Of a stretch of DNA of 64,000 bases, positions 1 to 10,962 are shown piece by piece (within the stretch, counting starts at the first letter, position 1; each line of letters opens with the position of its first letter). Origin of the DNA: Gliomastix tumulicola (lineage: Eukaryota; Ascomycota; Sordariomycetes; Hypocreales; Bionectriaceae); NCBI GenBank assembly GCA_001599755.1, contig BCHX01000007.1, positions 2,046,001 through 2,110,000 on the forward strand, read 5' to 3'. The position numbers and the translations under genes are program-made. The notes under the pieces are model-generated. The model was given only the letters and a program-made list of their open reading frames with translations, had not been told where the DNA came from and did no database searches.

Positions 1-250
1 CAACAACATCCCACTCGTTTTGCTCTGTTTCGCGTTCCCTGGGCTCTTTGTCCGCGGAAGCTCCTTGTCCTAGAGTACGTGCAAACAAGCGGCCAATTTG
101 TGCGCCAGGCTCTCCGGCGGTCAACGGTTCGACAGCTGCTCTCTGCATCAGTGTAGATACGAGGGCAGGTAGCTGGACAGTCGTCGTCTTCGGTGCCGAT
201 GGTCCACTGGTCGAGGCGCTTCGATGGGCACTTTGTCCTTCAGGAGGCAT
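1..250 (-). CDS. Unknown protein, N-terminal fragment cut by window edge
   Basis: An open minus-strand frame begins with ATG at 248-250 and runs without a stop to the window edge, giving about 83 codons. The visible residues are polar and Ser/Thr/Pro/Glu-rich, beginning MPPEGQSAHRSASTSG, with one short alternating patch near TVQLPALVSTLMQRA. There is no signal peptide, membrane segment or recognisable domain in the visible part. A likely leader follows upstream at 251-500, with AT-rich sequence around 495. The frame is plausible as the start of a gene because it is the longest continuous frame here and reaches the edge, but family and function cannot be judged. Confidence 0.4.
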   Translation of the reverse strand, partial: MPPEGQSAHRSASTSGPSAPKTTTVQLPALVSTLMQRAAVEPLTAGEPGAQIGRLFARTLGQGASADKEPRERETEQNEWDVV

Positions 251-637
251 GTTGAGGTTCTGCCTGCTTTCGAGTGCGAAATGGGTGCCGGGTGTGAAGT
301 GATGAGCGTGATAAGAGACGGATGATCGTGAAGCAATGCGAATCGAAATTGCAAGAAGCTAGTAGAGGGAAACAGAAAGAAATTCACGCGGCAGCTCCAA
401 GTGTGCTGAAGCGTGAATGGGCGTGGTGTGTACGAGTAGACGAGTGAGAAGGTGGAGAGAGGGAAGGGAACTTGGAAGGGCAGGACACAGGAGCTATATC
501 AAGGATAGAAGCAGCTGTTTTAGAGTTACTCCACAGCCGGATGCCCGCGTTGCACCTATTTTGTGTGAGTGAAAGGGCGACTCCTGGAGTTCATACTCCA
601 ATCGCCTATTTCTATGCTATTTGAAGGCGGTGAGTGG
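251..637. other. Intergenic, leader of the truncated minus-strand gene
   Basis: No coding frame with protein-like composition is visible. The stretch probably holds the promoter and leader of the minus-strand gene that begins at 250. Confidence 0.4.
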
Positions 638-740
638 TTATATGCCCTTCAGGCCGCCGTCAATCATCAAGATGCTACCACTTCCCGAAAGAGATTGAGC
701 AGTCATTGGCAAGGCCTTCAAGGGCAGCTACAGTGACGGT
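638..740 (-). pseudogene. Short-chain dehydrogenase/reductase C-terminal relic
   Basis: Read on the minus strand, the last codons before TAA at 638-640 give GSGSILMIDGGLKGI. This closely resembles the conserved C-terminal end of classical SDR oxidoreductases, where a TG-x-x-x-x-V/I-DGG motif follows the last helix. Upstream, another frame gives TVTVAALEGLAND, which could be the preceding helix, so a frame change near 705-715 separates the two parts. No Rossmann glycine motif or YxxxK active site is found nearby. I read this as a degraded leftover of an SDR gene. The short match makes this tentative. Confidence 0.4.
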
Positions 741-891
741 CTTGAGTTCTCAATAGGAGACACAACGCGAGTGATCCAGAAAGATGATTGCCTACAAACT
801 CCGAATATATAAGTAACCAACGTAGAGAATACCAAGAATCAACCAACCATCTAGGCCTACTCAACATGACTCAACTTGTGATCATCTCTTT

Positions 892-2504
892 TCAACCTTT
901 TTGGGTTGCGCCTTTCTTGAATTCCTTGCCGAGCCTCGCGATCTGTCACGGCGTTAGCGGCCAGTCTTCAATGCCAAATCGCGACGGATCTCACCACAGC
1001 CACCAGAATGTTAGCCTGGTTTACCCAAGTCTTCCTATGCCCCCATGACACGGCCGACGCACCGCCTAGGAGACTTGTCAAACTCTTCTGGATAGCCTCC
1101 AGGTTCTGTCCTTGCTCCACGAACAGCTTCTAGAGCTCGTTCATGGCCTTCACGGCCGTCTGCATCTTGGGTAGCAAGCTGTGGGGAGGGTTGGTGAAGC
1201 CCTTCGCGAGCTCAAGGACCTTGGCCGGGTCAACTTTCTCTTGATCGTTCTTGGCGATCTGCTCGTCGATTTGACCAGTTTTGTAGTCTCGGGCCGCGTA
1301 CGCGGGCAGCAAGCTCAGAAGAAACGGAAGTCGTAAGAATGGGTTCAGGTCATTGAATGGTTTCGCGACAGTGTTGTATTTCACAACACTGAAATCGGAA
1401 TTGGTCCCAAGCAGGGCCTCCCGTCGGCCACCCTGAATCTTTGAGGCTTAGTTCGGCGAGTTTCGCGTTCATGACTTCATTGTAAGGCTCTTGAGGCTTC
1501 CCGTCGGCCTTGATCTTTGGCCTATGTGTTGCTGAGTCTTTGGGGGCCGCTGATGAACTTCTCCTCGACGCTCGCGACGCCCTGCGCATCCTTCTCTGTT
1601 TGGGTGTAGAACTAGCCCCGAGGATCAGTCAGCTGCTCTAAACAGGTGACCACCAAATCCGTGCCTGAATAAAAGTGTTGGCTTACCTTGCTGAACACCT
1701 CGATGACCTCCCCGGTGGCCTCAGCGTTTCTATCCGCCAAAGCCTTGAGGTCTTGCGGATTCGAAGAAACTTTCTCCAAAGCCTCCCTGAACTTCTCGTC
1801 TTTGGGGTTCGTTGCATACCTCCTATCCAAGAGGACATCGAACGCGCCGTAGGGGCTCTTTTCAGTCTTGCCCTGGATTAGTTCAATGCAGCGGTTGGCA
1901 TACGCAATGGTGCCATCAGCAGAGGTCGCTGCACACAAGGATAGATTTCTCAGCAGTCAGCGGGCAGAACGAATCGTTTCTTGATGTCTCGGTAAAGATG
2001 CACACACTCAGCTGCTCGAGCTCGTACATGTTGAAGTCCTTGCAATGCTTGGCGATGTTCACAGTTGTGTCGCGGAGAAGCTGTGAGTCGTCAGTCAGTA
2101 CGTAAGGCCATGAGAGCCATGAGCCGATCAGGAGTAGTGAATCCGTATTACCACGTATGCCGAAGCGTCTATTGCATCAATCACGACAAATTCCGACCGC
2201 TTGAACTCCTTCTCGAACGCTTCGATGGAGTCGGGGAGCGTGCTGCCTTGAATGACGTATGTGTATAGATCTTGTCGGACGTTAGCGATCACGAACATCG
2301 CATCGTCCAGCATGACAAAGGCATCCTACCGTGGTATCCTTGCGTCTGGAAGATGAAACGATTTGTCTTGCTATCCGGGGCTTTGGTGATGACAGAGCTA
2401 GGCGACGAGATGCGCATCGTGCCTAGAGTCGACTTGAGCGTCTCGTCGGGTTCGGTCTCTGGGATCAATTGGGATTGTTGGGTGGCAACGGCAGCAGCGG
2501 CCAT
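892..2504 (-). pseudogene. Broken gene resembling fungal alpha-xenorhabdolysin (XaxA-type) helical pore-former proteins
   Basis: ATG lies at 2502-2504. Exons are well supported at 2330-2504, 2152-2270, 2008-2080 and 1687-1928, with introns that have good branch and splice sites. The gene then continues through 1611 and below to TGA at 892-894, with a last intron at about 940-993 (GTGAGA, GCTAAC, CAG). The reading frame is interrupted. A one-base frame change is needed at about 1530-1570, near a CCCCC/AAA run. A weak 43-base intron must be assumed near 1390-1432. An in-frame TAG sits at 1130-1132 inside otherwise protein-like sequence. The product would be long alpha-helices rich in Glu, Lys, Ala and Leu. 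Its pattern (a LYTYV...LP segment, a helix-bundle middle, an LFVEQGQNLEAI end) reminds me of the XaxA/YaxA-like family found in bacteria and some fungi. The family call is memory-based and weak; the coding nature and the breaks are visible. An assembly error could explain the breaks. Confidence 0.5.
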
Positions 2505-2912
2505 GTCGATAGGACGAGATATTATGATTGAGGGTTGGAATTGAGATCAGAGATAGAAGCAGTTCTGAAAGCTGCCGAGCAGATGTAGGGAAGGATGGAC
2601 GAGGTCTGACGGGGGCATTATGATATACAGACCGGGTCATATATACATCCACACAGAGTACAGCCTCAAGTAGTAGAAGAAAAACTTGAGCCATATGCAT
2701 ACTTACATTGTATAGTCTCGATCTGATTGAGAGTTAGTGGAATTTTATCTTTAGAAACAACCGGACACTGCATAGCTAGTTCTACAAAGACAGCGTGATG
2801 ATCAAGGCTAGGAAGAGATGTACGGGACACAACCAGCCCCCCGATTTGCTCAACTGCAGACACCTGACTATCCCTACCATATTAGCCTTCCAGCTCAAAT
2901 AAAGCGTAGGTG
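2505..2912. other. Divergent intergenic region
   Basis: The region separates the minus-strand broken gene (start 2504) from the small plus-strand gene (start 2913). It must hold both promoters. It has AT-rich blocks at 2630-2770 and no frame that looks coding. Confidence 0.4.
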
Positions 2913-3634
2913 ATGAACCCAGTCCTCCTCCCCGACCTCCGGTCGAGAGCATGGCCGAGGCTGCCTGGCAGCGGAAGCAGCGGGAGAGAGGAGAAGCACC
3001 GCCGGCAGCAGAGGCGGCAGAAGGTGTGGCACAATTTTCTCGCAGTCCGCCAACAGCAGAACGAACCAACCCAGAAGAGAGCCGAGAAGGCAAAGCCGCC
3101 TGCTCCGCCGGACCCGATCGTACGTGCCTACCGCATGGATGGCTTGTCACGCCCATGATAACTTAAGTCAGAGGACACCATAACTAACCAGAGCCCAGTT
3201 TGGCCCCTTGCCGCCTATCCCGCCATTCTACGTGTGGGACGATGCCTTTGTCGAGGTCGCTGAGATGACCAGCGCACCAGAGAAGACCATGGCAAGCCAA
3301 AGTTTCAGCTCCACGGCTTTCAAAGCTGGTTTGTAAGTGAAATACCATCATGATCGACCAGGGGGCATAGTTGGATAGAGTCTGAAACGTGATACCAGAG
3401 GTGCAGTGACACCGGAAGTTCAGGGAAATGCCTCGGCCGGTGTCGAGAGGGAGCGATCAGATGCGACCCAGACCGCGGACACCAAACAGATTACGTCTGT
3501 TCATGTGGTGTACAAGGTAAGTAAACACTCTGGCCCCTATCCTCTCCCAGATAGGGGTCCTCCTCGGAGAGGTTCCGCCGGCTCACAACCTCGCTCTGTA
3601 GTTTCCCATAGCAGCCTTCGATGTGGACGCTTAG
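2913..3634 (+). CDS. Small hypothetical protein, four exons
   Basis: Exons 2913-3119, 3199-3332, 3399-3516 and 3602-3634 join in frame to 163 codons. All donors are GTACGT or GTAAGT, and intron 1 has a TAACTAAC branch site before its acceptor. The N-terminal third is very basic and Gln/Arg/Lys-rich (RRQQRRQKVW). A Pro-rich stretch (KPPAPPDPIFGPLPPIPPF) and an acidic/polar middle follow, and the protein ends in FPIAAFDVDA. There is no signal peptide or membrane segment, and I recognise no family. The four clean splice sites are the main evidence that it is real. The start is the first ATG in frame; an upstream exon cannot be excluded. Confidence 0.55.
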
Positions 3635-4000
3635 TGTGCTATGATAAGCAGTTGATTACGCTGAAATAGAGGATAACTGAAATTTCACTGCAAGATAGCT
3701 TATTGAGAGGAGCTAAAAGTCTGATCTAATGGTATCCCATCGTGTTTTCGCACTGCGGCCGTAGCCAGCTCGTATGTGCCTTGGTAAAATCCTTCCAGTC
3801 GAAAGTGTTGTGCGTTAGAGGTGCTTAAGATGCACTCTGGGCCACATCTACATACATATACACATACAAAGATGGCCCTTTTTTTTTCAATAAGTGCCAT
3901 GGCGTTGTTATAATCCTTCGATCTAACATCAACTAAGTCACAGTAGATATATATATGTGTGTGTTGCTCCTAGCACTCGTCTGTCCCCTTTCACTCCCTC
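3635..4000. other. 3' intergenic region between convergent genes
   Basis: The stretch lies between the stop of the small plus-strand gene and the stop of the minus-strand receptor gene. It is AT-rich around 3890-3960 and holds nothing that looks coding. Confidence 0.4.
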
Positions 4001-5968
4001 CTACAGCAGCGACCGGAACGTCTGCGACACCTTGGCAACCAGCGTCCTCTGCGACGAGGCCTCTGACGTCTCACTCCTCTCCGTTTCCCCCGAGCGCCGC
4101 AGCTTCTGTTTGTGGCGCTGCTGCATCTCGGCAACAAACTTGGGCCACGTGTTGGTAAGCACGAGGTACTTGACACTGTCTCGGACATCATCAAAGACCT
4201 CCCGGTTGAAACTCTCGGGAATGCTGCCCGTGTAGTGCGCGGTCGCTGCGGTGTGGTCGCTGCTGGAGCGGCCGTGATGCGGAATATCAAAGGGCGTCGC
4301 TAGATTGACGTCCGAAGCGCCACGGACAGCCTCGGCAGGCTCCTTGAAGATATCTTCGAGGGTCCTGAGGGACTGGGAGGAGATGTTGAGGGGGAAGGCA
4401 GCAAAGTGCGGGCTGATGAAGTCAATGTAGATCTCGAGGGCTTGGTTGAACATGTCCAGCTGCGGCGAGAGCTCCTGCTGGACGCTGCCCTCCTCACAGA
4501 TGGTAGGGCTCAGGGGAATCGCCGGGTGAAAGGATGCCTTCCACGCCATCATACGCGTCAGGAACGCAATGTTCTCCCCGGAGAAGTCACTCAGTGCCGA
4601 GAAGTCCTGCAGCGGGCCGGGGTTCTCGGTCAGCACGCGGTCCAGCGCCGTCATGGTGAGGAGGCGGTCCCCAAAGCTCGAGTCTAGGTAATACTCGGTG
4701 AACTGTCCGGTGGGGCTGCTGCACCGGCCCTTCTCCGCGAGAGTGAGAGACGAGGTCTTGATGTGGTCGGTAGAGATCGAGGTGCGGATGGTGAGGGTGG
4801 CTTGTGAGTCGGCCTCCCATTTGGCGGTGGACAGAGCCGCGCGGCGGGCGAGGATGCGGAGTCTGATGACTTGGAAGACGGGGATGAAGATGGTGAAGAT
4901 CTCGAACATCATGATGGAAAGATGGATCCTGATACTCTGTCAGAGGCTGTGCACGCAGTGAGCGATGGTTGGCCTACCATTGGCTTGGGTGATAGTAGGC
5001 GTTAACAGGGATAAAGGCATCGACGTACGTCGAGATGAGAAACATGGGCGTAGCATGGAGGCTAAACAGTCTGTCAGCAGCGCCAAACCTGTTGGTGATA
5101 TGCATCTACTTACTTGGAGAGGCAGCAGCCAATGGTCTGGGTACGCCATCCCACGGTATCACGAATCCCCCAGGCTCGCCAGAGGAGGATGGGCGCCACC
5201 TAAGCATGTCAGTATATGTGACATGAAGAGCAGGAAGCGAAGGCTTACAATCCATGTCCAGATGACCTGCCACAAAACGCTGGGCCACCACTCCCAGCCC
5301 CGACCGAGGTCGATCATCTGTTCCTGTAGAGTGTCGCCGCGGATGCCCGTGCCTGGGATGCCGTACGTTGGATGGTACTTGAGGCAAGCCAGCCACATGC
5401 CGACAGTGAGGAGGACCTGGTACTATCAGCATGCTTCGATAGGAGCAACGGAGGGGATAGAGATATCTACCTGGAAGACCATCCCGACACCGATGAAGAT
5501 CATAATCCTCTTGGTGTAGTTCATGTTCCTCAGCCGGCACAGCCAGGAGTGAGCACCGCCATTGCAGCCATGCGACCCAGCAGCCCTGTCTGGGTCTGCA
5601 TATCTCTTCTGCAAGTTGGCCACGTGCAGGAACCTCATGTTGGAGGCCTGGAACAGGGCGATGCCCAGCGGGAAGTAGATACCCATGAAGAAGTACTGGA
5701 TATCATACGCCAGCACAATGTTCATGGTGCCTCCGATCGGGTACGTGATCTGGGCAAGCACCCAGTAGCAGTGCAGGAAGAGAATGGCAGTCAGGGAGAG
5801 GGGCAGGCCGCGGATGCGGAGGACGGGAGAGTGGCGGTTGAACCAGCAGAAGGCCGCGCCGGCGAAGACGAGGGCTGTCCATGTCGCGCAGAAGCTGATG
5901 TAGAAGATACCCACGCGATCCCACCTGGGCGGCGCAGGCGGGAGGTTGTAGATGGTGAGGTTCTCCAT
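4001..5968 (-). CDS. Seven-transmembrane receptor with C-terminal RGS domain (GprK-like)
   Basis: Exons 5471-5968, 5249-5416, 5114-5199, 4978-5061 and 4001-4934 (minus strand) join to 589 residues. Seven hydrophobic segments are visible, from VGIFYISFCATWTALVF near residue 20 to the last near residue 290. A short N-terminus carries an NLT glycosylation site. The C-terminal half holds an RGS domain (ALDRVLTENPGPLQDFSALS to a terminal region rich in Glu and Ser). RGS domains speed GTP hydrolysis by G-alpha subunits. Proteins that couple a 7TM core to an RGS domain form the GprK class of fungal receptors, expected in the plasma membrane as sensors. The start at 5968 is the first Met just before TM1; an in-frame extension upstream to about 6079 is open. 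The ligand is unknown. Confidence 0.85.
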
Positions 5969-7045
5969 CTTGAAGACTCGGAGGGCACCGACAGTACGCA
6001 AGTAGTGACAAGGTCGTCTTGGCCGAGGGGTCGACGCTTCGCAGGAATTGAGGGGATAGACGAAAGGGAGGTCCGTCACTGGAATGCGGCGGAACGTGTC
6101 GCTTTATCCCTCTCAGGGCATCAGGCAAGATTGGGACTCGACGTCCTCAGACGATGGATCAGACATGTCCCGGACGCAGGGCGGACGCTTCACCACCCGC
6201 ACTTCGTCGTCTAACCTCCTCTTCCCGTCATTCGCCACATGGACTGTCTTTGCCTGAACAGCACTGGAAAGGAGGGGAGGGTCGGAAGGGAGGCCTGAGC
6301 ACTGAGACAGACATATCTTAGCTCGAGGGGAGCGAGCAGAAAACCTGGTATTGAGAGACAAGTCCAGACCTTTGGTAGTCATTGTCGTTGCTTGTTCCTG
6401 GCCAAGCACACCCGACAGATGCGCCAAGCCAGCAAGGAGAAGCACCAGCAGCAATCCCTGTCGAGGTCCAGCCAGTCAGCACGGCTGATTCTGACTGGCT
6501 GATCCCGAAGTGCCTGCAGGCCTGCGATGGGCAGAATGTCTCACTAACCTACGGATCGGAGAGAGCTGAGGTGGAGTAAGTCGAGCATCGCGGCCAATCG
6601 AGACACTTCCAAGGATGAGGAGTCGGACGGGCAGTCAGACCGGGCTCTTGGTAATTCTCGTGTTGATATTATCTCCAGTAGCAAGGCTATTGACGTTATG
6701 CTTAATTAGACCTTGATGCACAGACGGCCTGGCCTGTCCAAGAGTTGGTGAGACATTGCACTTCCATGTCGGCGTAATACGTGGTAGCGCGCATAGTATA
6801 GCGTGCGTAGCTTCGGGATTGCTGCTTTCCGGGCACTCAAAGGCCCAGAGCCTGTGATGAGAAAAAGAAAAGTTGAGTGGCAAGACGCCAGAGACCCGGT
6901 TAGGTTGAGAGAACAGCAGAGGGATCGCCGCCTCGGGGCAGGCTGGACATCCCTTGCAGCTCTAGCGTATGCAGCCAACGGCAACGGCCTCCATTTCAGA
7001 CGTCATCTCATCGCGTCCCGTAGGCCCATTCTCTGATCGCCGTGC
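5969..7045. other. Intergenic region upstream of receptor; possible signal-peptide-like short frame
   Basis: The 5' region of the receptor gene extends upward from 5969, and the 3' end of the HET gene lies at 7046. A minus-strand frame at 6113-6454 begins MLLVLLLAGLAHLSGVLGQ, which looks like a secretion signal, but the rest is low in hydrophobic order. It could be an upstream reading frame or a first exon of the receptor. I could not find a convincing donor to splice it in. Nothing else in the stretch looks coding. Confidence 0.35.
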
Positions 7046-9124
7046 TCAAATCAGGCGGACTACTTGGGTGTGCTCGCGGTCGGTCCAGCTGCTCAGACCG
7101 CGGAGTGACTGCTTGGGAAGCTCCAGCATCCCAATCCGCTCAAACGTGCGATTTTGGCCCCCAACTTCGTCCGTGGCACTCAGCACCTTCAGCAACAGAC
7201 ACTCGAGCGCCCCGGATGCCGACTTGATACCAATTGGAAAGCAATAGACTTCTTGCTCGCTGACATGTGCTCTCTCGGCGCCTAGAGTCTCAACATCGGT
7301 CCATGTATTGCAAATCCGGCCCCGGACGGTCTCCAGGGTGTAGCGATTCGGGGACTTGGTGTCCCCATTTTCTGGCGCCGGGCAGTGAAGAATGGTAGAA
7401 ATGAGCTTTCCTTGCAGGACTAGATGGCCCGTAGCCAATTGACCCATACGCTGAGCCCCAGTGACAGGCTCGCATGATGCTTCGATCAGTACACACAAAG
7501 GCTCCAGCCCTCCAGTGGTGTCGACGAACTTGACCGGACACTTCAAAGACGCCCAAGACCAACTTGGGGCTCTCCATTGTGCTGGGCGAGGTGTGGCTGC
7601 CGGGCCCTCGCCTGATCGTTCGGAGTGCCACAGGAGATCTTGGAACAGCGAATCCTCCCATAAACCAGCAAGATACGCAGAGCCTTGGAACGGCGCGAGC
7701 AGCGCAGCAATTCCAGACAGTGCTGGTAGAATGTCCAGCTCATAGCTGAGCTCAAGCTTGGAGTACTCTTCGACCACGCGGTGCCAGCAGCATCGGATGG
7801 TCTGTTGGTTCCAGGAAGACATAGCCCGAGGATTCACGACTTTCTTGGTGATGGAGAAGCTCCCCAGGCTTCCGGCATCTAACCATGGAGCATTGGCTTT
7901 TCTTTCGGGTTCCTCTTGGAGACACTGGCAGTTCGATGCTTCAAGACATTCCCACGATATCTCCTGCGGACCAAAATAGATGGTGCGTGGAGCGAGGAGG
8001 CGTTCCTGGAAGATCCATCCCCGACTGAGGGCAGGCAAAGAGTCTTCCCTGCGGCCGACTCCATCCAGAAGCCCTGGCAGATGGGTAGCGTGGCGACGGC
8101 ACTGTATGGTTGTGTCGAAGCCCCCGCAATGGCCTATTGTGACTTCACTTGAGCGGTGGATGGCGTCTGGACTTCCGTAAAGGCTGCCGTGAACGTCAGG
8201 CGCGCTAATGGCAGATATGACAAAATGGGAGTTCTGGTAGATGGACGCCATCTGGGCTGCAACCTGTCTCCATTCATCGCCGTCGTCCTGGACGATACAA
8301 AGGCTGTCAATCCACAAGTAGCGTAGTCCAAGTTGTTGTGTGACATATATAGCATCCTGGAATATCCCGGGAAGGTCTGTCAGAGGAATTCGCGTGAGAT
8401 GGGCATCTAAATTAGATTTGATGGTCTTCAGAAACGTGCGCTTGCCCCAGCAGTAGCTCAAACACGCATAAGAGTCGTATTCGGGCTCATGCTCGTCCTT
8501 GCCCGGCTGCCACAGGCGCACATAGCCCCTACTCAGTTCACTAATATCCAGGAGCCGCTTCGGGAGGGCTGCTGGGGGGCTGCGCCGGGACATGCATGCC
8601 GTATGTGACTCAGAGCATACCTGCATCTGCTCTCTCGCCCACTGGATGCTCGTCTCGGATGATGTGCTGTGTAGCAGTGGGCGGCCCAGCGGAATATCAG
8701 GGAGCAAGGACTGAATCGAAGGAGTATCTGCCTATATGTGTTAGACTCTTGTGCCCAGAAAGCCCTGGATCGACAACACTGTAGAGTCGGGAGGGGGGGT
8801 TCACGGGCTCGGACATTGTTCAACGTAAAGAGCGATCTTCAGCTGGCGCGCGAAGCTATAGATATACAAGCTCCGGCCGGGAGGAGCAATGTTGAATTCG
8901 AGCCGGAGACGATCATTCTCAGGCGGAAATGAATCCTTGCCGAGGACTCTTTCAATCGCTGCTAAGAAGAGACGGCACACGGGGCAGCCAAGCTGGCTTG
9001 CTCCTCGAAGCTGGGCGCCGCTGCTTATAGCGACGGCGACAGGAGCATGAGCAGGCCTCGGATGGTGACAGGCGCTACATGGCTTGCGTGTGACCTCATC
9101 TGGCGGTGTTCGTCCCGATGCCAT
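7046..9124 (-). CDS. HET-domain (heterokaryon incompatibility type) protein
   Basis: Exons 8825-9124 and 7046-8731 join to 661 residues. The N-terminus has two Cys pairs (CSACH and GCPVCRLF), a pattern common in front of HET domains. The HET domain follows, with the usual blocks: YACLSYCWG, then LPGIFQDAIYVTQQLGLRYLWIDSLCIVQDD, then the ASIYQNSHFVISA block, and RGWIFQERLLAPRTIYF further on. Proteins of this type trigger cell death after fusion of incompatible hyphae; the domain is related to TIR folds. The C-terminal third is a variable recognition-type region with no repeats that I can see. The donor of the single intron is GTTGAA, which is unusual. The frame stays open upstream to 9328, so the start could be up to 68 codons earlier; I chose the Met nearest the conserved Cys block. 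Confidence 0.85.
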
Positions 9125-10002
9125 TAATTCGAAAGGCCGCCGCTCATCGTGCGGGTGAGATAAACGACGTCCAGATAGCGCTTCACGCAGCTCACGTGTA
9201 GAGAGGCCCGGCATGCACAGTACACGCAAGCTTCTGGAATTCCTGATACTCAGCCTGGTGTGGATTACGGGCAGAGTTTCACCTAGCCGTATCGGGTATA
9301 AGAGGTGACGTGCGAGGCACTCCGCCACGGCAAAGCATGCCGTGCGTCGTCAGGAAGTGAATAACGGACATGCTTGAGAAGAGCGTCGTGCATGATGCCC
9401 TCGGTCTCCTCGTTGTGGTCGCATAGAGCATCATTTCGCTTAAGCAGAGGGGAAACAAATACTGTACCAGCCCTGAAGGGGAGGCCGAAGCTCGGAGCAC
9501 GTGAGAAAGCGAAGGGATAACGATAAGGGAGAGCGCCCCACCTTGCTGCTTGACAAGGAAGGAGTGATTGGTTGATTGATTGGGTCACAAGTCCTCGCTG
9601 CAGGTGGGTGGCACTTGCCATCATGCTGACTCGCATCGGATTCTTGCAACTTTGCGCTGCGGCGGCGGCAACTCCAAGGCAGTGCTCTTGCCTCCCCTCC
9701 TTCCAAACTTTCCGCCCACCTGCTTCCTCCTTCTTGTCCCTCCTCAGCCTTGACACGACTCAGACTCTAGTATTCTGTATTCTCCCTGCGCTCTCCTTCC
9801 GGTCGCCGACGTTGTCTCAGTGCAGCGCACTTAGCGTCATCGACTCGACACCGCCTACGACGACCAGAAGCCCTTGTAAAGCAGGTCCACTGTAATACCC
9901 GCCACAGACAGGCTGGCCTTCTGACCTGCGCGAGGACTCCGAGCAGAATCAACTGCACCATCTTTCAACAATTAACGGCAGGCGAGGAATTATTTCGGCG
10001 AC
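9125..10002. other. Divergent intergenic region
   Basis: Promoters of the HET gene (minus) and the Mpv17-family gene (plus) lie here. A pyrimidine-rich plus-strand stretch at 9690-9850 probably belongs to the leader of the downstream gene. No convincing coding frame is visible. Confidence 0.4.
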
Positions 10003-10962
10003 ATGACTTGGGAACTCAGCAAGCGACGCATCGCGCGCGCGGTCAATGAGCGGTTCATTTTTGGCAAGATAGTACGTCGCGGCTTCCCCTGCCAGCCCCA
10101 TTGCGAAACGGCGTCATTGGGTCCCCGTTTGTCCCTAAGCCATCTTGCCATCGCGATTCAGAGATTTTACTGACACAATTTTCTCCCTCTTGCAGCCTCT
10201 CTTGCACACCATCATCCTATTCATCGAGATGGCTCTCGCCGCGCGGCTGACGGCGAGGTTCAACTCGTACTACGATGAACGACCGATCATGACCATGATG
10301 GTGACCAACGCCATTCTCGGTGGCATCGCCGACACTGTCGCCCAGACTATCACATCCATCCGCCAGCGGGCTCTGCGCAAGCCCGGCGGCGTTTCGAAGC
10401 GAGACGACCTCGCCATCGAGATCCACGAACTCGACCAGAAGAACCCCTTCTTCGAGCGCGACCTCATCCCCGACAATACCAACCTGCCGCCGCCGTTCGA
10501 CTTCGAGCGCCTCACCCGCTTCATGGCGTACGGTTTCTGCATGGCGCCGATCCAGTTCAAGTGGTTCAAGTTCCTCGAGCGAATCTTCCCGATCAGCAAG
10601 ACCAGCGCTTTCGGACCGGCCATGAAGCGAGTGGCCTTCGACCAGCTCATCTTTGCGCCCCTGGGTATCGGCGTCTTCTTCACGGCCATGACCGTGGCTG
10701 AGGGTGGTGGCCGCCGGGCCGTCTCGAACAAGCTCAGGGACATGTACATCCCGACTCTGAAGGCCAACTTCATTGTGTGGCCTGCTGTGCAGATTGTCAA
10801 CTTCCGATTGATGCCTGTTCAGTTCCAGCTGGTAAGAGCCTCCGGGTGAAATTGATTGCAGGGATCTGGTTCTTTGTTTGCTAACGCTTCTTGCAGCCCT
10901 TCGTGTCCACGATCGGTATCGCCTGGACTGCATACCTCTCGCTCACCAACAACTCCGATTAA
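10003..10962 (+). CDS. Mpv17/PMP22 family membrane protein
   Basis: Exons 10003-10071, 10196-10831 and 10897-10962 join to 256 residues. The conserved core begins with ERPIMTMMVTNAILGGIADTVAQ and continues with FMAYGFCMAPIQFKWFKFLE, DQLIFAPLGIGVFFTAM and LKANFIVWPAVQIVNFRLMPVQF. These are the typical Mpv17 blocks, including the WPxxQ motif and the NF/P-x-QF end. Members sit in inner mitochondrial or peroxisomal membranes, and some form channels. The last intron has a GCTAAC branch site. The first 23 codons come from a small separate exon (GTACGT donor, TTGCAG acceptor) that splices in frame. An alternative reading makes that exon untranslated and starts at ATG 10229. A 45-residue polar insert between the first two helices is longer than in classic Mpv17. 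Confidence 0.85.

Noticed and set aside
2782..3156. A 124-codon minus-strand frame opposite the small four-exon gene
   Set aside because: The plus strand has four in-frame exons with good splice sites; the minus frame has no such support.
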